Source: Streptomyces sp. NBC_01233
Lineage (GTDB): Bacteria; Actinomycetota; Actinomycetes; Streptomycetales; Streptomycetaceae
Direction: 5' to 3'
NCBI RefSeq assembly: GCF_035989305.1
Contig: NZ_CP108514.1
Span: 4,379,501 to 4,443,500 of the forward strand
Length of the DNA: 64,000 nucleotides
This document shows, in pieces, positions 60,493 through 64,000 of this stretch (positions are counted from its first letter, which is position 1; each line of letters starts with the position of its first letter). Both the position numbers and the translations under genes were made by a program. A model generated the notes under the pieces. The model had not been told where the DNA came from, made no database searches, and worked only from the letters and a program-made list of their open reading frames with translations.

Positions 60493-60515
60493 TGGTTGCA
60501 GTTCCGGTTGCATTC
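60493..60515 (+). repeat. Right arm-type repeats of element 3
   Basis: TGGTTGCAGTT (60493-60503) and CGGTTGCATTC (60505-60515), paired at 12 bp like the left arm. Confidence 0.6.
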
Positions 60516-60616
60516 ACCAGCGTTCAGCCGCGTCCGGAGGCCCCTCCGCTAACCGTTCCGCCGCAGGTCAGGACGCCCCCGACCCCACCCGGACCCCCGG
60601 ACCCCCGGACGAACAT

Positions 60617-60669
60617 TTGGAAAGCGTGTTGGGGGCAACCCCTCACGAGTTCAATCTCGTATCCTCCGC
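60617..60669 (+). repeat. attR: att copy 4, right end of the array
   Basis: 53 bp from TTGGAAAGCG to CCTCCGC with the same one-base deletion as copy 3. It joins the array to the chromosome. Confidence 0.9.
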
Positions 60670-61039
60670 CAGTGCCTCACCGGGCACTTGAAGGCCCCGA
60701 CCGGGAAACCGGCCGGGGCCTTCTGCGTTCCCCGGGTCGTCGGGTCCCCACACGGGACGGGGCGGTGTTCGAGCGGCAGCCCTTGGCACGGGGCCGCGCG
60801 GATCTCCGGCTTGATCCCGGCCTCCGGCGTCAGACCTTCCTCGCCTGCGGCGATCACGGGCGTCATGGCGGGGGGGGCACGGGCGACGACGGCACCGGTG
60901 AGGGCGAGAGCATCGGCGAAGACACGGGTGAGGGCAGTGCCTTCGGCGACAACGGCGGCGCCGGGGGCAGCGTGCACGAGGCCGCCGCCAGCATCGCCGG
61001 CCCGCATCGCGCCGCCGCCACGACCGTCCCACGTCTCAT
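60651..61039 (-). pseudogene. Possible small lipoprotein, frameshifted
   Basis: From ATG 61039 a signal-like stretch MRRGTVVAAARCGPAMLAAA ends in a lipobox-like AASC, followed by Pro/Ser-rich sequence (LSPKALPSPVSSPMLSPSPV). At a run of eight G (60868-60876 region) the frame that keeps good codon bias changes to the one reading TPVIAAGEEGLTPEAGIKPE and RAAPCQGLPLEHRPVPCG, which then runs into the attR terminator. This suggests a frameshifted or truncated exported protein. Weak evidence. Confidence 0.3.
60691..60722 (+). terminator. Hairpin behind att copy 4
   Basis: AAGGCCCCGACCGG-GAAA-CCGGCCGGGGCCTT, probably the original chromosomal terminator of tRNA-Ser, displaced by integration. Confidence 0.7.
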
Positions 61040-61161
61040 GAGTTCCGCCCCCGCACCGCTCGAACGTACGTATAGGGAGCGAGGTTTGCCGGGTCGTGCG
61101 GCGGCGCGGACCGGCGGGCCGCGCCATCCGCGACCCGCCTCCGCGCCCACGCGTGTTCGGC

Positions 61162-61974
61162 TCAGCCGAAGGAGGGCATCTCCCCGAACGTCGTCGACAT
61201 GTCGATCACCGCGAAGGCGGCGCCCTGCGGGTCGGTGACCGCCGCGAAGCGGCCGAACGGGCTGTCCATCGGGCCGAAGTGCAGCTTTCCGCCGTGCTTC
61301 TTCGTCTTCTCGACCGCCTCGTCGCAGTTCGGGACCCCGAAGTAGATCTGGATGTACGGCGGAAGGTCCGCCGGGAAGTCGTCGTCCATCTTCATCCGGC
61401 CGAGCACCGGGTTCCCACCGCCGCCGACGCTGAAGACCTTGAAGTCCATGTCCGCCGTCTCGGGGTCGTCGCCCGGGTCCATCTGCTGGACGCCGTACGG
61501 GAAGACCTGCGGGAGGAACGCGTCCGGCTTGGCCGGTTCCCGGGTGAAGACCTCCGCCCAGGCGTACGAGCCGGCCTCGCCCATCTTCTCGAAGCCCTTG
61601 TGGTCGCCCGGCTGCCAGACGCCGAAAACGGCGCCGCTCGGCTCCTTCGCGATCAGCATCGTGCCGAAGGTGCCCACCTGCATCGGGCCCATCAGCACCT
61701 CGCCGCCGGCCGAGGTGATCTTCCCGGCCGTGGCCGCCGCGTCGGGAGAGGCGAAGTACAGACACCACTGGGAGGGGGCGTCGAGCCCCGGCATCGGCGG
61801 CACGACGGCCGCCACGGCCTTGCCGTCGGAATAGGCCTGCGTGTAGTTGCCGTACTCGCTGCTGGCTTCACCGAAGGTCCAGCCCAGCACGTCGCCGTAG
61901 AAGGTCTTGGCACCTTCCACATCGGTGAACATCGCGTCCACCCAGCACGGCGCGCCCTCGGAGAACTCAAGCAT
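61162..61974 (-). CDS. VOC family (glyoxalase-like) protein, two domains
   Basis: 270 aa with two vicinal-oxygen-chelate repeats: FSEGAPCWVDAMFTDVEGAK, TFYGDVLGWTFGEASSEYGN and KEPSGAVFGVWQPGDHKGF; then AWAEVFTREPAKPDAFLPQV and VTDPQGAAFAVIDMS. Such duplicated proteins in Streptomyces are annotated as glyoxalase/bleomycin-resistance/hydroxylase homologues. Substrate unknown. Monocistronic, divergent from the HhH-GPD gene. Confidence 0.88.
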   Translation of the reverse strand: MLEFSEGAPCWVDAMFTDVEGAKTFYGDVLGWTFGEASSEYGNYTQAYSDGKAVAAVVPPMPGLDAPSQWCLYFASPDAAATAGKITSAGGEVLMGPMQVGTFGTMLIAKEPSGAVFGVWQPGDHKGFEKMGEAGSYAWAEVFTREPAKPDAFLPQVFPYGVQQMDPGDDPETADMDFKVFSVGGGGNPVLGRMKMDDDFPADLPPYIQIYFGVPNCDEAVEKTKKHGGKLHFGPMDSPFGRFAAVTDPQGAAFAVIDMSTTFGEMPSFG

Positions 61975-62088
61975 GATCGATCGACTCCTCGCTCGTACCC
62001 GTCGTCTCGTACCCGTCGTCTCGTACTCACGCTAGGCGCGCGGTGTGCCGACCGCGCGGGGAACGCGGCCACGCGGGACGCTGGTGCC

Positions 62089-62691
62089 ATGGACAAGGAC
62101 ATCACCATCCGGCTGGCGCAGCAGCCGGAGGCCGACGCGCTGCTCGGCCGGAGCCCGCTCGCCGCGCTCGTCGGGATGCTGCTGGACCAGCAGGTACCGA
62201 TGGAGTGGGCGTTCTCGGGGCCCTGGACGATCGCCCAGCGGATGGGCGCCGACGATCTGGACGCCCACGCCATCGCCGCGTACGACCCGGAGGCCTTCGC
62301 CGCCCTGCTCTCCGAGAAGCCCGCCGTGCACCGGTATCCGGGGTCGATGGCGACGCGGATCCAGCAGCTGTGCACGTACCTGGTGGAGCACTACGGCGGG
62401 AACGCCGAGGCGGTCTGGGCCGATGCCGCAACGGGCCGGGAACTGCTGAAGCGGCTCAAGGCGCTGCCGGGCTTCGGGGAGCAGAAGGCGCAAGTCTTCC
62501 TCGCCCTGCTGGGCAAGCGGTTCGGGGTACGGCCGACGGGGTGGCGGGAGGCCGCGGGCGGGTACGGCCCGGCGAACGTCTACCGTTCGGCGGCCGACAT
62601 CACAGGCCCGGAGTCGCTGGCCAAAGTGCGGGCGCACAAGCAGGAGATGAAAGCTGCCGCCAAGGCCGCGAAGGCCGCCGGCGGGTCCTGA
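62089..62691 (+). CDS. HhH-GPD type base-excision DNA repair protein
   Basis: 200 aa from ATG 62089. SPLAALVGMLLDQQVPMEWA and YPGSMATRIQQLCTYLVEHY fit the endonuclease III/AlkA-like fold, and the helix-hairpin-helix is LLKRLKALPGFGEQKAQVFL. The iron-sulfur Cys cluster of EndoIII is absent. It is commonly annotated in actinobacteria as HhH-GPD-type base excision repair protein; the lesion is unknown. The longer upstream frame overlaps the divergent VOC gene and is rejected. Confidence 0.88.
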   Translation: MDKDITIRLAQQPEADALLGRSPLAALVGMLLDQQVPMEWAFSGPWTIAQRMGADDLDAHAIAAYDPEAFAALLSEKPAVHRYPGSMATRIQQLCTYLVEHYGGNAEAVWADAATGRELLKRLKALPGFGEQKAQVFLALLGKRFGVRPTGWREAAGGYGPANVYRSAADITGPESLAKVRAHKQEMKAAAKAAKAAGGS

Positions 62692-62698
62692 TCCGGCT

Positions 62699-62744
62699 GC
62701 CGGTCGATCTGCCCGTCAAGCTCCTGACCAGCGGATCGACCGGC
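62699..62744 (+). terminator. Hairpin after the HhH-GPD gene
   Basis: An 11-bp perfect stem GCCGGTCGATC / GATCGACCGGC with a 24-nt loop, directly behind the stop codon. Confidence 0.6.
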
Positions 62745-62836
62745 AGGTCGACGGGCGGGCCGAGCAGTGCACCGACCAGCGGAAGAGATCCAATTCACTG
62801 CCGCAACCGGTCCAACGGGACCGTAGATTGGGGGAC

Positions 62837-63310
62837 ATGACAGAGATCGCGACCCGCGCCGCCACTGCCGAAGCCATCTACGACGCCCCCGGCAGCCTCA
62901 TCACCCTGCTCACCGACACCGCCGAACTCACCTGCAACACCGCCACCTTCGAGGAGGGCGCGGCGGGAGCTCCGGTGCACTTCCACACCAAGGCGACCGA
63001 GTTCTTCCACGTCACCGCCGGACAGCTCGACGTCCTCGTCGGCGACGAGATCCACACCCTGGGCACCGGCGACTTCATCGCGGTCCCGCCGGGCGTCAAG
63101 CACGCCTTCGCCCCCGCCGCCGGCCACACCGCCAGCGTCTTCGTCGGCTTCACCCCCGGCATGGCCCGCTTCGACTACTACCGGCTCCTCGGCCGGGTCA
63201 ACGCGGGCGAGGCCACCGTGCAGGACATCAAGGACAGCTCGGCGACCTACGACAACCACTACGCGGAGAGCCCCGTCTGGAGTGGCCGCCGCCGCAGCGC
63301 GGAGCCGTAG
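62837..63310 (+). CDS. Cupin domain protein
   Basis: 157 aa from ATG 62837. Cupin motif 1 reads APVHFHTKATEFFHVTAGQL and motif 2 DFIAVPPGVKHAFAPAAGH, giving the His/Glu metal site of a quercetinase-like single-domain cupin. Function unknown. The last 52 bp overlap the convergent opcA gene. Confidence 0.88.
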   Translation: MTEIATRAATAEAIYDAPGSLITLLTDTAELTCNTATFEEGAAGAPVHFHTKATEFFHVTAGQLDVLVGDEIHTLGTGDFIAVPPGVKHAFAPAAGHTASVFVGFTPGMARFDYYRLLGRVNAGEATVQDIKDSSATYDNHYAESPVWSGRRRSAEP

Positions 63311-64000
63311 ACCACGTCCGCATCGAGGCGGCGCAGTTCCTCCGCGATCAGTTCGGCGCCGCTGCGGATCTTCAGGGCCACCTTGCGGTCCGGGCTCCCC
63401 GGCAGGCTCAAGGTGGCCAGCACGCCCGCGGGCCGGTCCACCCGGATCTCCCCGCCCGTGGTCTGCAGACTGACCCTGGTGATCACTGGGCCGTCGCTCG
63501 CCAGCCGGGACACCGGCACCCCCAGCCGGTCCTCCAGCCAGCGCGCCAGCAGTTCCGCGCTCACGTTGTCGGGCTCGCTCTCCACCGCCGCGGCGGTCAC
63601 CGGAAGCGGCTTCTGGTCCAGGGCGGCGGCCAGCAGGGACCGCCACGGGGTGAGGCGGGTCCAGGCCAGGTCGGTGTCGCCGGGCTGGTAGCCGGCGGCC
63701 CGCTCGTCGAGCACGCCGACGGTGTCGAAGGCGGCCGCCGCGTCCGTGATCCGGCGCTGCGCGAGCGCGCCCAGCGCGTCACCCGCCAGGTCGACGGGGG
63801 CGTCGGCCGGCCACCAGGCCACCACGGGCGCGTCCGGCAGGAGCAGCGGCAGGACGACCGAGCCGGCGTGCTCGGTCAGCGCCCCGTGCAGGCGCAGCAG
63901 CACGATCTCGCCGGTCCCGGCGTCCGAGCCGACCCGCAGCTCGGCGTCGACCCGGTTCGCTCGGAGCTTGAGCGGGCCGCGCGAGGTCCGCCTGATCACC
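63259..64000 (-). CDS. opcA: Glucose-6-phosphate dehydrogenase assembly protein OpcA, C-terminal part
   Basis: The frame is open from the window edge to 63259, about 247 residues. LRLHGALTEHAGSVVLPLLL, PDAPVVAWWPADAPVDLAGD, DTDLAWTRLTPWRSLLAAAL and RTSRGPLKLRANRVDAELRV are OpcA landmarks. OpcA is an allosteric activator of glucose-6-phosphate dehydrogenase in actinobacteria; zwf is expected just upstream, outside the window. The start lies beyond 64000. The C-terminus overlaps the cupin gene by 52 bp. Confidence 0.92.
   Translation of the reverse strand, partial: VIRRTSRGPLKLRANRVDAELRVGSDAGTGEIVLLRLHGALTEHAGSVVLPLLLPDAPVVAWWPADAPVDLAGDALGALAQRRITDAAAAFDTVGVLDERAAGYQPGDTDLAWTRLTPWRSLLAAALDQKPLPVTAAAVESEPDNVSAELLARWLEDRLGVPVSRLASDGPVITRVSLQTTGGEIRVDRPAGVLATLSLPGSPDRKVALKIRSGAELIAEELRRLDADVVYGSALRRRPLQTGLSA

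Larger units (their letters stand above)
57941..60669. mobile_element. Element 3: 2.7-kb toxin-antitoxin and nuclease cassette
   Basis: Bounded by att copies 3 and 4. Paired TGGTTGCAGTT-type arm repeats lie inside both ends (58056-58078; 60493-60515), but there is no integrase. The cargo is a toxin-antitoxin pair and a NucS-like nuclease. It fits a cis-mobilizable element dependent on another integrase. Confidence 0.72.

Overview
The window is chromosomal DNA of a Streptomyces or very close relative. It is GC-rich with strong third-position GC bias and many GTG starts. It carries actinobacterial signature genes (Lsr2 family, DUF3073, OpcA, mycothiol-dependent isomerase family), and its left 25 kb follows, as I recall it, the S. 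coelicolor gene order from dnaX to valine dehydrogenase.

Left core, 1-25,118. An unknown partial gene and a divergent valine/leucine dehydrogenase (vdh) come first, then a DUF3073 gene and the purine genes purM and purF. A short island follows: a cysteine-type leader peptide in front of a decayed sulfatase, a META-domain lipoprotein and a maleylpyruvate-isomerase-family gene. Next are purSQL, divergent lsrL, tRNA-Gly genes (TCC, GCC), an ABC exporter with a DesK/DesR-like two-component system, a second tRNA-Gly(GCC), purC, two large conserved genes, purD, dnaX, the SRP RNA and tRNA-Ser(GGA). Purine biosynthesis (purF, M, L, Q, S, C, D) is the main metabolic theme.

Variable region, 25,064-60,669. 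The 3' end of tRNA-Ser(GGA) is repeated four times (25,064; 55,201; 57,941; 60,617), delimiting three elements in tandem. Element 1 (about 30 kb) is an integrative mobilizable element. It has a PaeR7I/XhoI-type restriction-modification pair, a tyrosine integrase with an unusual C-terminal extension, an excisionase, an XRE repressor, a DnaB-like replication protein followed by iteron-like repeats, a DUF2637 membrane protein, MobC and a relaxase. No FtsK-type translocase or type IV secretion genes are present. Its cargo (42.2-48.8 kb) is an unfamiliar cluster: XRE-TPR regulator, small peptides, ATP-grasp ligase, nucleotidyltransferase, an extra cysteinyl-tRNA synthetase, a 2OG-Fe(II) oxygenase, a serine hydrolase and a creatininase/MftE-like amidohydrolase. 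A group II intron sits 9 nt before the creatininase stop codon, and the intron's reverse transcriptase is split by a serine-recombinase element. IS5, IS4 and IS701 copies lie in the backbone. Element 2 (2.7 kb) holds a helicase-associated gene cut by an IS3 copy. Element 3 (2.7 kb) holds a toxin-antitoxin pair and a NucS-like nuclease. Neither of these small elements has its own integrase.

Right core, 60,670-64,000. A decayed lipoprotein, a two-domain VOC/glyoxalase protein, an HhH-GPD DNA-repair protein, a cupin, and the C-terminal part of opcA, which overlaps the cupin gene tail to tail.
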